From: DATBIO01 sp036556965
GTDB lineage: Bacteria > Acidobacteriota > Vicinamibacteria > Fen-336
NCBI GenBank assembly: GCA_036556965.1
Contig: DATBIO010000272.1
Span: 8,332 to 72,331, forward strand
Reading direction: 5' to 3'
DNA: 64,000 bases
The notes below the pieces were generated by a model. It ran no database searches and was not told the DNA's origin. It was given only the letters and a program-made list of their open reading frames with translations. Positions 8,339 through 17,102 of this stretch are shown here, piece after piece (the stretch's first letter is position 1; every line of letters starts with the position of its first letter). A program made the position numbers and the translations under genes.

Positions 8339-9008
8339 GGAACCCCAGCGTCCGCGTCCAGCTCAGCTCGGCCGCCGCGCGGTCGTAGACGTCCGCCCGC
8401 GTGTCGTTGAAGAAGGCGTGGCGGGTGCCCGCATACGTGTGGAACTCGTAGGCCTTGCCGCTTCGCTTCAGCGCCGCCTCGAAGGGGGCGACGTTGGCGT
8501 TGGCCCCGGGGTCGTGCTCGGCCCAGTGCGCCAGCACCGGCGCCTGCAGCCGGTCGAAGTCGTACGTCACCTTCGGGTGGATCCCGTAGAACACGACGCA
8601 GGCCCCGACCGTGTCGCCGTTCACGCAGGCCGCGAACAGGCTCAGCGCGCCGCCCATGCAGAAGCCGACGGTGGCGACCTTCCGTCCCCCCACGAGCGAG
8701 CGCAGGTGCTCCACGGCCTGGCGCAGGTCCCGTTCCGCGCGGGCGATGTCCAGGGCCATGAGGAGCTTCCCCGCCTCGTCGGGCGAGCGGGTCACGGTGC
8801 CGTGGTACAGGTCCGGCGCCAGCGCGGTGAAGCCCTCCGCCGCGAAGCGGTCGGCGACGCGCTTGACGTGGTCGTTCAGGCCCCACCACTCCTGCACCAC
8901 GACCACGCCGAGGCCCGTGGGCGACGGGGGGACGGCCAGGTAGCCGTCCGTCGCCTCCGACGACCGGGCCTCCGTCTCCTGCGGACCGAAGCGGACCATC
9001 TCGCCCAT
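8319..9008 (-). CDS. Dienelactone hydrolase family protein
   Basis: A 229-residue alpha/beta hydrolase of the dienelactone hydrolase family. The Cys-His-Asp triad is complete: C117 in VGFCMGGAL, D166 in AEHDPG, H197 in GTRHAFFND. The QEWWGLND segment near residue 39 is a family signature. No signal peptide, so cytoplasmic. AGGAGGA (minus strand, around 9013-9019) provides a good ribosome binding site for ATG 9006-9008. The gene follows the D-aminoacylase-like gene by 10 bases, forming a likely two-gene unit. Real substrates may be small esters or lactones. Confidence 0.88.
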   Translation of the reverse strand: MGEMVRFGPQETEARSSEATDGYLAVPPSPTGLGVVVVQEWWGLNDHVKRVADRFAAEGFTALAPDLYHGTVTRSPDEAGKLLMALDIARAERDLRQAVEHLRSLVGGRKVATVGFCMGGALSLFAACVNGDTVGACVVFYGIHPKVTYDFDRLQAPVLAHWAEHDPGANANVAPFEAALKRSGKAYEFHTYAGTRHAFFNDTRADVYDRAAAELSWTRTLGFLRRHLA

Positions 9009-9018
9009 GGCCGTCCTC

Positions 9019-10722
9019 CTATCGCGGGGCGTCCAGCAGGGCGACCCGCGGGGCGGGGCGCCAGCCGGGGCCGCGCAGCCCGCGGCCGGGGGTCTTCCCC
9101 GTGAGGGCGCCCCCGTCCACCACGGGCACCCCGTTCACCAGCACGTAGCGGAAGCCCTCGCTGTAGCGGTGGGGCTGCGCGAAGGTCGACAGGTCGCGGA
9201 CCGTGCGCGGGTCGAACACGCTCAGGTCCGCCGCGAAGCCGGGCTTGAGCAGGCCGCGGCCCTCCAGGCCGGCCACGGCGGCGGGGAAGGACGTCATCTT
9301 CCGCACCGCCTCCTCGAGGGTCAGGACCTTCTCGTCGCGGACGTAGTGGCCCAGGATGCGCGCGGCGGAGCCCCAGCCCCGCGGGTGCGAGCCCTCGCGC
9401 GCGAAGGGGCCGTCCGTGGCCTTGGCCGGGGAGTCGGTGCAGAAGGCCACCAGGGGATGGGCGAGGGCGGCGCGCACGTCGGCCTCGTCCATGATGGACA
9501 GGATCCCCGACCCGTTCGCGCGGTCGGCGATCACGAGGTCGATGAGGGCGTCGCGGGCGTCCTTGCCCTGCTCGGCCGCGATCTGGGCGATGGTCTTGCC
9601 CTGCAGCGCGGCCAGGGCGGGGTCCAGGAGCGAGCCGACCAGGATGCCCTCCGGGCCCCCGCTGCCCAGGTACTGGTTCTCCCACTCGCCCGACTCCGTG
9701 GCCATGTCCCGCTTGGCCCTCTCGCGCAGGGCGGGGTCGCCCAGCCGCTCGAGCAGCGCCTCGCGGCCGCCCTCGCGGATCCACGGCGGCAGGCAGGCGT
9801 CGAGCCCGTTGGCCGCGCGGTTGTAGGGGTACTGGTTCGCGCTCACGTCGAGGCCGTCCGCGCGGGCCTGCTCGATGCGGCGCAGGACGGCGGGCATGCG
9901 CCCGAAGTTCGGCCGGTAGGCGGTCTTGAGGTGCCAGACCTGCGTGCGCACCGAGGCGTCGCGCGCGATGCGGAAGACCTCGTCCAGCGAGGCGTCGATG
10001 CGCGCCGACTCCGAGCGCTGGTGGGTGAAGTAGGCGCCGCCGTGGCGCGCGGCCACGCGGGCCATGGCCGTCAGCTCCCCGGTGCTCGCGTAGATGTTGG
10101 GGATGTACTGGAGCGAGGAGGAGACGCCCAGCGCGCCCTGGCGCATGGCCTCCTCCACCACCTCCTCCATCCGCGCCATCTCGGCGCCGGTGGCCGCCCG
10201 CTCCTCCTTGCCCATGACCAGGTCGCGCACGCCCCCGGAGCCCACGAAGGTGGCCAGGTTGATGGCCGTGCCGCGCCGCTCGAGGGTGCCGAAGTAGCCG
10301 TCCAGGGTGGTCCAGTCGGGAGTGACCCCGTAGCGGCGGAAGGTGTCCGCCTCCTCCCGGACCATGCGGTCGTTCACGGGGGCGATGGAGGACCCCTCGC
10401 CCGTGACCTCGGTGGTGATGCCCTGGGTCACCTTGGAGGCGGCGCGCGCGTCCACCAGCACGTGGTACTCGGACTGTCCGAGCAGGTCGATGAAGCCGGG
10501 GGCCACCACCAGCCCCCGGGCGTCGATGCGGCGCCCCGCCCCCCGGCCCTCCAGCCGGCCGACGGCCGCGATGCGTCCGTCCTTGACCGCGACGTCGGCC
10601 ACCGTCCAGGGCGCCCCCGTGCCGTCGAGGACGCGCCCGCCTTCGATGACGATGTCGAACGCGCCCTCGCCCGCGTGGCCGGCGAGCAGGCCCAGGGCGA
10701 GGAGCAGGGACAGGAGCCTCAT
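9019..10722 (-). CDS. Exported D-aminoacylase-like amidohydrolase with altered metal site
   Basis: Amidohydrolase-superfamily protein of 567 residues with an N-terminal signal peptide (MRLLSLLLALGLLAGHAG). Overall it matches N-acyl-D-amino-acid deacylases: APGFID after strand 1, FTHQRSE and QVWHLK supplying two histidines, and FCTDSPA supplying the late aspartate. Two sites differ. The usual HxH after APGFID is replaced by LLGQSE, and the metal-binding cysteine of classic D-aminoacylase (in GNCG-type segments) is replaced by TGEGSS. The protein may therefore use a single metal or have another activity. TAGACT lies six bases before the ATG. The dienelactone hydrolase-like gene is directly downstream. 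Confidence 0.8.
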   Translation of the reverse strand: MRLLSLLLALGLLAGHAGEGAFDIVIEGGRVLDGTGAPWTVADVAVKDGRIAAVGRLEGRGAGRRIDARGLVVAPGFIDLLGQSEYHVLVDARAASKVTQGITTEVTGEGSSIAPVNDRMVREEADTFRRYGVTPDWTTLDGYFGTLERRGTAINLATFVGSGGVRDLVMGKEERAATGAEMARMEEVVEEAMRQGALGVSSSLQYIPNIYASTGELTAMARVAARHGGAYFTHQRSESARIDASLDEVFRIARDASVRTQVWHLKTAYRPNFGRMPAVLRRIEQARADGLDVSANQYPYNRAANGLDACLPPWIREGGREALLERLGDPALRERAKRDMATESGEWENQYLGSGGPEGILVGSLLDPALAALQGKTIAQIAAEQGKDARDALIDLVIADRANGSGILSIMDEADVRAALAHPLVAFCTDSPAKATDGPFAREGSHPRGWGSAARILGHYVRDEKVLTLEEAVRKMTSFPAAVAGLEGRGLLKPGFAADLSVFDPRTVRDLSTFAQPHRYSEGFRYVLVNGVPVVDGGALTGKTPGRGLRGPGWRPAPRVALLDAPR

Positions 10723-10728
10723 GGCGGG

Positions 10729-10734
10729 AGTCTA
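10729..10734 (-). promoter_or_regulatory. -10 box of the amidohydrolase gene
   Basis: TAGACT on the minus strand ends six bases before the ATG at 10722, the same hexamer as before the GNAT gene. The spacing implies a leaderless or near-leaderless transcript. No clear -35 is seen. Confidence 0.4.
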
Positions 10735-10794
10735 CGGCAGAGTCGGCGCGGGCGCGGCGTTCCCGGAGTCCTGCCCCGTGCCCGGCCACCGCAT

Positions 10795-12099
10795 ATGATT
10801 CACCCCGTGACCTTCCTGGCCGCCGGACACGGCACCGACGTCGTGTCCGCCCTCCTGCTCGTCCTCGCCCTGCTCGTGGTCGGCGCGCGCCTGGCGGGGG
10901 CCGTCGTCGAGCGCCTGGGCTTCCCCGCCGTGCTGGGAGAGCTGATGGTGGGCGTGCTCCTCGGCAACCTCGCGCTCCTGGGCGGACCGGACCTGGGACC
11001 CTTCCGGGACAGCGAGGCCTTCGTGGTGCTCGCGGAGCTGGGCGCGGTCCTGCTCCTCTTCTCGGTGGGGCTGGAGTCCACGCCCCGGGACATGATGGCG
11101 GTCGGCCTCCCCGCCCTCCGCGTGGCCGTCGTCGGTGTGGTCACGCCCATGGCTCTCGGCTTCGGGGTGGGCGCGCTGGCGCTTCCCGGCGACTCGTGGA
11201 TGCTCCACGCCTTCCTGGGGGCGATGCTCGCCGCCACCAGCGTGGGCATCACCGCGCGCGTGCTCGGCGACCTGGGCGCGCTGCGCAGCCGCCCCGCCCG
11301 CATCATCCTGGGGGCCGCCGTCATCGACGACGTCCTCGGCCTGCTCGTGCTCGCGGTCATCGCCGGGATCATCACCGCCGCCGCCGGGGGAGCGGCCATG
11401 ACCACGGCGGGGGTGCTGGCCATCGTGGGGAAGGCCGTGGTGTTCCTGGTGGGCTCCCTCCTCGTGGGGGGCCTCATCACGCCGCGCCTCTTCCGCCACA
11501 CCGGTCGCCTGGGGGCGCGGGGGATGGTGCAGGCCGTCGCCCTGAGCTTCTGCTTCGCGCTGTCGTCGCTGGCCCTGCTGGCGGGGCTGGCCCCCATCGT
11601 GGGAGCCTTCGCCGCCGGCCTCATCCTGGAGGACGAGCAGCACAAGCCCCACCTGGTGCCGGGGGAGAAGAACCTCCACGAGTCGATCGAGCCGCTGATC
11701 GGGCTCCTGGTCCCCGTGTTCTTCGTCCGCATGGGAATGCTCGTGGACCTGCGGGCGCTGGGCTGGGGCGTGCTCGGCCTCGGCCTGCTCCTGACCGGCG
11801 CCGCCGTCCTGGGCAAGCTGGCGTGCGGCCTGGTGGCCCCCCGCGGCGTGTCGAGGCTGGTGGTGGGGCTGGGCATGATGCCCAGGGGCGAGGTCGGGCT
11901 CATCTTCGCGGGCATGGGCGCCAAGCTCCTGCTGGACGGCCGCCCGGTGGTGGACACCGCCGTCTACGCGGCCGCCGTCTTCATGGTGGTGGCCACCACC
12001 GTGGCCACCCCGCCCCTGCTGCAGTGGGCGGTGCGGCGCGACCTCAAGCGCGGCACAGCGCCTCCAGCCGCTCCAGCTGCTGGCGGTGACCCAGGCTGA
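10795..12099 (+). CDS. CPA2-family cation/proton antiporter
   Basis: Membrane antiporter of 434 residues from ATG 10795 with about twelve to thirteen hydrophobic segments. The family motifs are FPAVLGELMVGVLLGN near the N-terminus, LLFSVGLE, and the paired acidic residues in AAVIDDVLGLL, the transport site of monovalent cation/proton antiporters. VPVFFVRMGM and MMPRGEVGLIF mark the second half. There is no C-terminal RCK (TrkA-N) domain, so it is a short KefB/NhaS3-like form. Na+ or K+ exchange against H+ is inferred. Its 3' end overlaps the convergent RCK potassium-channel gene by 56 bases. Confidence 0.88.
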   Translation: MIHPVTFLAAGHGTDVVSALLLVLALLVVGARLAGAVVERLGFPAVLGELMVGVLLGNLALLGGPDLGPFRDSEAFVVLAELGAVLLLFSVGLESTPRDMMAVGLPALRVAVVGVVTPMALGFGVGALALPGDSWMLHAFLGAMLAATSVGITARVLGDLGALRSRPARIILGAAVIDDVLGLLVLAVIAGIITAAAGGAAMTTAGVLAIVGKAVVFLVGSLLVGGLITPRLFRHTGRLGARGMVQAVALSFCFALSSLALLAGLAPIVGAFAAGLILEDEQHKPHLVPGEKNLHESIEPLIGLLVPVFFVRMGMLVDLRALGWGVLGLGLLLTGAAVLGKLACGLVAPRGVSRLVVGLGMMPRGEVGLIFAGMGAKLLLDGRPVVDTAVYAAAVFMVVATTVATPPLLQWAVRRDLKRGTAPPAAPAAGGDPG

Positions 12100-13120
12100 T
12101 GAGGGTGTCCCCGGGCGCGATGAGGGCCTCCGGCGGGGGGTTGAACTGCATGGCGCCGTCGGCGCGCTTGATGGCCACGATGATGATGCCGAGCTCCTCG
12201 CGGAGGCGGCGGTCGCGCACGGCGGCCCCCGCCAGGGCGGAGCCCTTTCGCACGACGTTCTCCTCGATCTGGAGCTCCAGGTAGTCGCTGCGCGTGGCCA
12301 GCTCGATGAAGTCCACCACCGCCGGGCGCAGGATGGCCTGGGCCACCTGGTGGCCCGCGGTGACGTAGGGCGAGACCACGCGGCTGGCCCCCGCGCGCAC
12401 GAGCTTCTTCTCCGCGGCCACGTCCTCCGCGCGCGCCACGATGAACAGCCGCTCGTTGAGCAGGCGGGCGCTCATGGTGATGTAGAGGTTGTCGGCGTCG
12501 GAGGCCACCGCCGTGACCAGGGTGCGCGCGCGCTCCACTCCCGCCCGGCGCAGGACCTCGTCCGAGGTGGCGTCCCCGCCCAGGGCGATCCCGTGGGGCT
12601 GGGCGAAGTCGGCCAGCAGGTCGGGCTGCTTGTCCACGATCACGAAGGGCACGCCCTGGGCGCTCAGCTCGCCGCAGACGTAGGTGCCCATGCGGCCGAA
12701 GCCGCACACGATCGCGTGGTCCTTCAGCGCTTCGAGCATCCGCTCCATTCGTTGCCTCTCGAGGTTGCCCCGCACCTCGCCCCCGACCACCGCGCTGATG
12801 ATCACGCCCGCCGCGTAGAAGAGGGTGAAGACCCCCACCAGGAGCAGGGCCATGGTGAGGACGCGGCCTTCCGGGCTGAGGGGATGGACCTCCAGGTAGC
12901 CCACCGTGGTCAGCGTGATCACCGTCATGTAGAGGGCGTCGAAGGCGGACCACCCCTCGACCGCCACGTAGCCGGCCGTGCCCAGCCCGAGGAGCAGCAC
13001 GGAGAGCGCGGCCATGAGCACGAACTCGCGCGAGCGGTCCGTCGCGCTCCAGCCCCGCGCGGAGGGAAGGGCGGCCCCCCCGCCGCGCCGGTCGGGACGG
13101 CGCCGGATGGAAGGGAACAT
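12044..13120 (-). CDS. Two-TM potassium channel with RCK (TrkA-N/TrkA-C) domain
   Basis: Ligand-gated K+ channel subunit of 358 residues. After a basic N-terminus come TM1 (about 35-55), the pore helix and the selectivity filter TLTTVGYLEV, then TM2 (about 90-115). An RCK domain follows with the Rossmann motif CGFGRMG and acidic VDKQPD, then a C-terminal TrkA-C domain. The filter keeps TVGY but has LE where TVGYGD-type channels have GD. ATG 13120 is chosen because TATCCT (13131-13136, minus strand) lies ten bases upstream. The neighbouring CPA2 antiporter suggests ion or volume homeostasis. Confidence 0.9.
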   Translation of the reverse strand: MFPSIRRRPDRRGGGAALPSARGWSATDRSREFVLMAALSVLLLGLGTAGYVAVEGWSAFDALYMTVITLTTVGYLEVHPLSPEGRVLTMALLLVGVFTLFYAAGVIISAVVGGEVRGNLERQRMERMLEALKDHAIVCGFGRMGTYVCGELSAQGVPFVIVDKQPDLLADFAQPHGIALGGDATSDEVLRRAGVERARTLVTAVASDADNLYITMSARLLNERLFIVARAEDVAAEKKLVRAGASRVVSPYVTAGHQVAQAILRPAVVDFIELATRSDYLELQIEENVVRKGSALAGAAVRDRRLREELGIIIVAIKRADGAMQFNPPPEALIAPGDTLISLGHRQQLERLEALCRA

Positions 13121-13130
13121 GAGGGGGTAA

Positions 13131-13157
13131 AGGATAGCCGATGCCCGCGGGTAGAAT
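13131..13157. promoter_or_regulatory. Divergent -10 boxes between channel and aminotransferase genes
   Basis: The gap between these divergent genes is 45 bases. TATCCT on the minus strand (13131-13136) lies 10 bases from the channel ATG. TAGAAT on the plus strand (13152-13157) lies 8 bases from the aminotransferase ATG. There is too little room for leaders, so both messages are predicted to be leaderless. Confidence 0.5.
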
Positions 13158-13165
13158 GCCGGGCC

Positions 13166-14491
13166 ATGAGCGTGGCGGCGCCGCCCTCGCTGGTCTTCCA
13201 CCGCGTGGGGCGTCCCCTGCCCAGCGTGGCGCGGGGCCTCGGGGCCGAGCTGTGGGACACCGCCGGGCGGCGCTACCTCGACGGGTCGAGCGGCGCGGTG
13301 GTGGTGGGGATCGGACACGGCCGGGCGGAGGTCGCGGAGGCCATGGCGCGCCAGGCGGCGGCCGCGGCCTACGTGCACGGCACGCAGTTCACGAGCGAGG
13401 TGCTCGAGGAGTACGCCCGGCGCCTGGCCGTGCACGCGCCGGGGGCCTGCCGGAAGCTCTACCTCGTCACGGGCGGCTCGGAGGCGAACGAGACGGCGCT
13501 GAAGCTGGCCCGCGCCTGGCACCTCGCCCGCGGCGAGCCCGGGCGCCACAAGGTGGTGGGCCGCTCCATCTCGTACCACGGCAACACCCTGGCCACGCTG
13601 TCCGTCTCCGGGCGGCCCGCCCTCCAGGCCCCGTACCGCCCGCTGCTGACGAGCACGCCGCGCGCGGCGGCCCCCTTCTGCTACCACTGCCCGCTGGACA
13701 AGGCCTACCCGTCGTGCGCCCTGGCCTGCGCGGACGACCTGGCCACGGTGATCGAGCGCGAGGGGCCGGAGACGGTGGCCGCCTTCGTGGCGGAGCCTCA
13801 GATCGGAGCCTCCGCGGGCTCCGCTGTGCCCCCCGACGACTACCTGCCCCGCGTGGCCGAGACCTGCCGCCGCTACGGCGTGCTCCTCGTCGCGGACGAG
13901 GTGATGTGCGGGTTCGGGCGCACGGGCCGGTGGTTCGCGGTGGAGCACTCCGGCGTGGCCCCCGACCTCGTGACCTGCGGCAAGGGCATGAGCAGCGGCT
14001 ACGCTCCCGTGGGCGCCGTCCTCGCGCGCGAAGGCGTGGTGGAGGCGGTGGACGCCGCGGGCGGGTTCGTGCACGGCTTCACCTTCTCGCACCACCCCGT
14101 CACCGCCGCCGCCTGCCTGGCCGTGCTCGAGATCCTGGAGCGCGAGCGCCTGGTGGAGCGGGCGGCCCTCCTCGGCGCGCGCCTGGCCGCGCGCCTGGCC
14201 GTCCTGCGCGCGCGTCCCCACGTGGGCGACGTGCGGGGCCGCGGCCTCATGTGGGGGATCGAGCTGTGCGAGGAGCCGTCGGCGCGCCGGCCCTTCCCCC
14301 GCGCGCGGCGCACGGCCGAGCGCGTGACGGAGCGCGCGCTGGAACAGGGCCTCGTCGTCTACCCGAGCACCGGCTGCGCCGGCGCCGACGGTGACGTGCT
14401 CATGGTCGCCCCCCCGCTGGTGACCACGGACGCCCAGCTCGAGGAGATGGTCTCTCTCCTCGAGCGCGCCCTCGGCGCGGAAGGCCTCTGA
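13166..14491 (+). CDS. Class III PLP-dependent aminotransferase
   Basis: Omega-type aminotransferase (fold type I, class III), 441 residues from ATG 13166. The PLP lysine is K273 in TCGKGMSSGY, and the cofactor-ring aspartate is D244 in LLVADEVMCGFGRTG. The VTGGSEANETALKLAR block binds the phosphate. A four-cysteine insert, FCYHCPLDKAYPSCALAC, lies at about residues 171-188; similar inserts occur in some members of the family. Likely reaction: transfer of a terminal or omega amino group (such as a polyamine, beta-alanine or aminobutyrate type) to an oxoacid; the exact substrate is undetermined. Confidence 0.88.
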   Translation: MSVAAPPSLVFHRVGRPLPSVARGLGAELWDTAGRRYLDGSSGAVVVGIGHGRAEVAEAMARQAAAAAYVHGTQFTSEVLEEYARRLAVHAPGACRKLYLVTGGSEANETALKLARAWHLARGEPGRHKVVGRSISYHGNTLATLSVSGRPALQAPYRPLLTSTPRAAAPFCYHCPLDKAYPSCALACADDLATVIEREGPETVAAFVAEPQIGASAGSAVPPDDYLPRVAETCRRYGVLLVADEVMCGFGRTGRWFAVEHSGVAPDLVTCGKGMSSGYAPVGAVLAREGVVEAVDAAGGFVHGFTFSHHPVTAAACLAVLEILERERLVERAALLGARLAARLAVLRARPHVGDVRGRGLMWGIELCEEPSARRPFPRARRTAERVTERALEQGLVVYPSTGCAGADGDVLMVAPPLVTTDAQLEEMVSLLERALGAEGL

Positions 14492-14544
14492 CCACGGCCG
14501 CGGACGCGTCCGCCCGGGCCCTCGAGGCGCCGGCCGCCGGGGAC

Positions 14545-16752
14545 GTGGCCGTCGCCCGGCGCGACCTCGCCGCCGCCTCCGTGCTCTTCGTGGTCAGCGG
14601 CGCGGCCGCCCTCGTCTACCAGGTGGCCTGGCAGCGCCTGCTCGCCCTGACCACGGGCGTCGGCGTGTATTCCGTGGCCATCATCACCGCCGCCTTCATG
14701 GCGGGGCTGGGCCTCGGCAGCCACGCGGGAGGCGTCATCTCCGCGCGGCTGACCGCGCGCCGGGCCCTGGCCGCCTTCGGGCTCATCGAGCTGGGGGTGG
14801 CCGCCTTCGCCGCGGTCAGCGTGCCTCTCTACTACGGCGTGCTGTACCAGCGCGCGTCCGCCCTCTATGACGGCCTCGGACGGGCCACCGTGACCCACCT
14901 CCTGTCGCTGCTGCCTCCCACCGTCCTCATGGGGATGTCCCTGCCCTTCCTCGTCCGCGGCCTGGTGCGCGCGCGGGCGGGGGCGGCGCGCACCATCGGC
15001 TACCTCTACGGCGCCAACGCCCTGGGCGCGGCCCTCGGCGCCTTCCTCACGCCGTGGGTCCTGCTGCGCTTCCTCGGCGTGACGGGGGCGGTGCAGGCGG
15101 CCGCCGCGGGGAGCGCGCTGGCCGGGCTGGGGGCCCTCCTCATCGCCCGCGGCGCCCTCTCCGCGGCGGCGCCCGGGCCTTCCCCGGACGCGCCCCCGGC
15201 CGCGGAGCCGCCTCAGCCGTTTCGCGTCTGGCTCCTCCTCTACGCGCTCTCCGGCTTCGTGGCCCTCTCCCTCGAGATGGCGTGGTTCCGCGTCCTCGAC
15301 GTGGCGGCCAAGGGCGCCGCCTTCACCTTCGGCACCCTGCTCGCCGGCTACCTGGTGGGCCTGGCCGCAGGCACCCTGGCCGCGGCGCGCCGCGCGGAGG
15401 CCCTGCGGCGCCCGCTGGCCGTGTTCCTGGCCTGCCAGGCGGGCGTCGTGCTCAGCACGCTGGCGGCGCACGCCGCGCTGGCCTGGCTCCCCGCGGCCTG
15501 GCCGGGCGTGGAGTGGCTGGTGGCCTACGGGCATCGGCAGTACGGCGTCAAGATGGCGCCGTTCGAAGGGTGGGCCTTCGCCGGCGTCTACGTGCTCCTG
15601 CCCCTCGTCCTCTTCGGGCCGGCCACCTTCCTCATGGGATTCGGCTTCCCCGTCCTGCAGAGGGCCACGCAGTCCGATCCCGCGACCAGCGGCCGCCGCG
15701 TCGGCATCCTGCAGGCAGGGAACATCGCGGGCTGCGCGCTGGGCAGCCTGGTCACCGGGCTCCTCCTCTTCGACGCCGTGGGGACCTCGGGCGTCTTCCG
15801 GATGCTGGCGGGGGTGGCGGCGGCGGTGGCCCTCGTGGGCGCGCGCGCCCTCCGTGACCGCCGCTTCGCGGGCGCCGCCGCCGCTCTCCTGCTGCTGGCC
15901 GCGGCCTTCCCCGGCAACGACCGCCTCTGGCGGCGCCTCCACGGCGCTCCGCCGCCCGAGGACTCGTTCGTCGAGGAGAACGCGGCCAGCGTCACCGCGC
16001 TCACGCCCCAGCCCGGCGGGTACCGCCTGGCCGTCAACGGCCGGCACAACAGCTGGCTGCCCTTCGGCTGGCTGCACACCATCATCGGCGCCATGCCCGC
16101 CGTGGCCCACCCTGCCCCCGCCGAGGTGGCGGTCATCGGGCTGGGCTCGGGCGACACCGCCTGGGCCGCGGGGTGCCGCGACACGACGCGGCGGGTGACG
16201 GTGTTCGAGATCGCGTCGAGCCAGCCGCGCCTGCTGGCGCGCGTGGCGGGCCAGCCCACCATGTCCCGCCTGCACGACTTCCTGCGCGACCCGCGCGTCA
16301 GCATCGTGGGCGACGACGGCCGCCGGCGGCTGCAGGCCGACGGGCGGACCTACGACCTGATCGTCAACGACTCCATCGACTTCGACACCTCCATGGTCAC
16401 CCACCTGCAGTCCGTCGAGTACTACCGCCTCGTGCGCAGCCGCCTGCGCCCGGGCGGGCTCTTCTGCGCCCTGGCCCGCACCCCGCGCCTGCGCGCCGCC
16501 GTGCAGCGCGTGTTCCCCCACACCGTCTACTTCCGCGAGGACCTGCTCCTGGCGGGCGCCGAGCCCATCGTCATCGACCGGGAGGGCTGGACGGCCCGCC
16601 TGCGCAGCCCCCACGTCGTGGAGTACCTGGGGCGGGCCCGCATGCGGGAGGTGGTGGCCTTCGTGGAGCGCGCCCACTACGGGCGGCCGCTGCCTCCCGA
16701 CGCCGACGTCAACCGGGACCTCGAGCCCAAGGACGAGTTCTTCCGTCCCTAG
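14545..16752 (+). CDS. Fused MFS-like transporter / spermidine-synthase-like protein
   Basis: A 735-residue polytopic protein from GTG 14545. The first ~440 residues hold about twelve hydrophobic segments (opening SVLFVVSGAAALVYQVAWQR, the hallmark of this fusion family). The last ~250 residues form a spermidine-synthase-like Rossmann domain with VAVIGLGSGDTAWA and an aspartate-containing YDLIVNDSIDFD segment. Canonical polyamine-synthase active-site residues are not obvious, so aminopropyl transfer is not claimed. The upstream aminotransferase ends 53 bases before; no other start codon exists in frame between them. The stop overlaps that of the convergent PilZ gene in CTAG. Confidence 0.82.
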   Translation: MAVARRDLAAASVLFVVSGAAALVYQVAWQRLLALTTGVGVYSVAIITAAFMAGLGLGSHAGGVISARLTARRALAAFGLIELGVAAFAAVSVPLYYGVLYQRASALYDGLGRATVTHLLSLLPPTVLMGMSLPFLVRGLVRARAGAARTIGYLYGANALGAALGAFLTPWVLLRFLGVTGAVQAAAAGSALAGLGALLIARGALSAAAPGPSPDAPPAAEPPQPFRVWLLLYALSGFVALSLEMAWFRVLDVAAKGAAFTFGTLLAGYLVGLAAGTLAAARRAEALRRPLAVFLACQAGVVLSTLAAHAALAWLPAAWPGVEWLVAYGHRQYGVKMAPFEGWAFAGVYVLLPLVLFGPATFLMGFGFPVLQRATQSDPATSGRRVGILQAGNIAGCALGSLVTGLLLFDAVGTSGVFRMLAGVAAAVALVGARALRDRRFAGAAAALLLLAAAFPGNDRLWRRLHGAPPPEDSFVEENAASVTALTPQPGGYRLAVNGRHNSWLPFGWLHTIIGAMPAVAHPAPAEVAVIGLGSGDTAWAAGCRDTTRRVTVFEIASSQPRLLARVAGQPTMSRLHDFLRDPRVSIVGDDGRRRLQADGRTYDLIVNDSIDFDTSMVTHLQSVEYYRLVRSRLRPGGLFCALARTPRLRAAVQRVFPHTVYFREDLLLAGAEPIVIDREGWTARLRSPHVVEYLGRARMREVVAFVERAHYGRPLPPDADVNRDLEPKDEFFRP

Positions 16753-17102
16753 CCGCCGCCCCTCCCCGCCTCGTCGCGCATGGGCGCGGCCGGCGAGCGC
16801 TTGATCGCCTCGAGGAGGGCGAGCTTCTCGCGCAGCCCGATGCGCGTGATCTGCACGCCGAAGCCGCGGGGGAGGTCGGGCGCGCGCGGGTCGGCGGGCT
16901 CGTTGAGCCAGGTCACGCGCGCCTGCACGCGAAAGGGGTCCAGGCCGCCGAGGGCCAGCTCGAGCTCGAGGACCTGGCCGGTGAAGACGGCCAGCTCGGT
17001 GGCCAGGAACAGCCCGCCCACGCTGACGTTGGCCACGGGCAGCTCCATGCCGTCCAGGCGGCAGGCGATGGCGGGGAGGAGGAACCGGTCGCGCGCCTTC
17101 AC
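16749..17102 (-). CDS. PilZ-domain protein
   Basis: A small 117-residue single-domain protein. VANVSVGGLFLAT carries the (D/N)xSxxG element of PilZ domains, and the beta pattern with VQARVTWLNE and GFGVQI fits. The preceding RxxxR element is weak: only MKARDRF is present. c-di-GMP binding is therefore less certain than for the second PilZ protein of this window. The start is GTG 17100-17102, overlapping the stop of the 70-residue gene upstream (GTGA), so they form a pair. The stop overlaps that of the MFS/spermidine-synthase fusion. Confidence 0.75.
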   Translation of the reverse strand: MKARDRFLLPAIACRLDGMELPVANVSVGGLFLATELAVFTGQVLELELALGGLDPFRVQARVTWLNEPADPRAPDLPRGFGVQITRIGLREKLALLEAIKRSPAAPMRDEAGRGGG

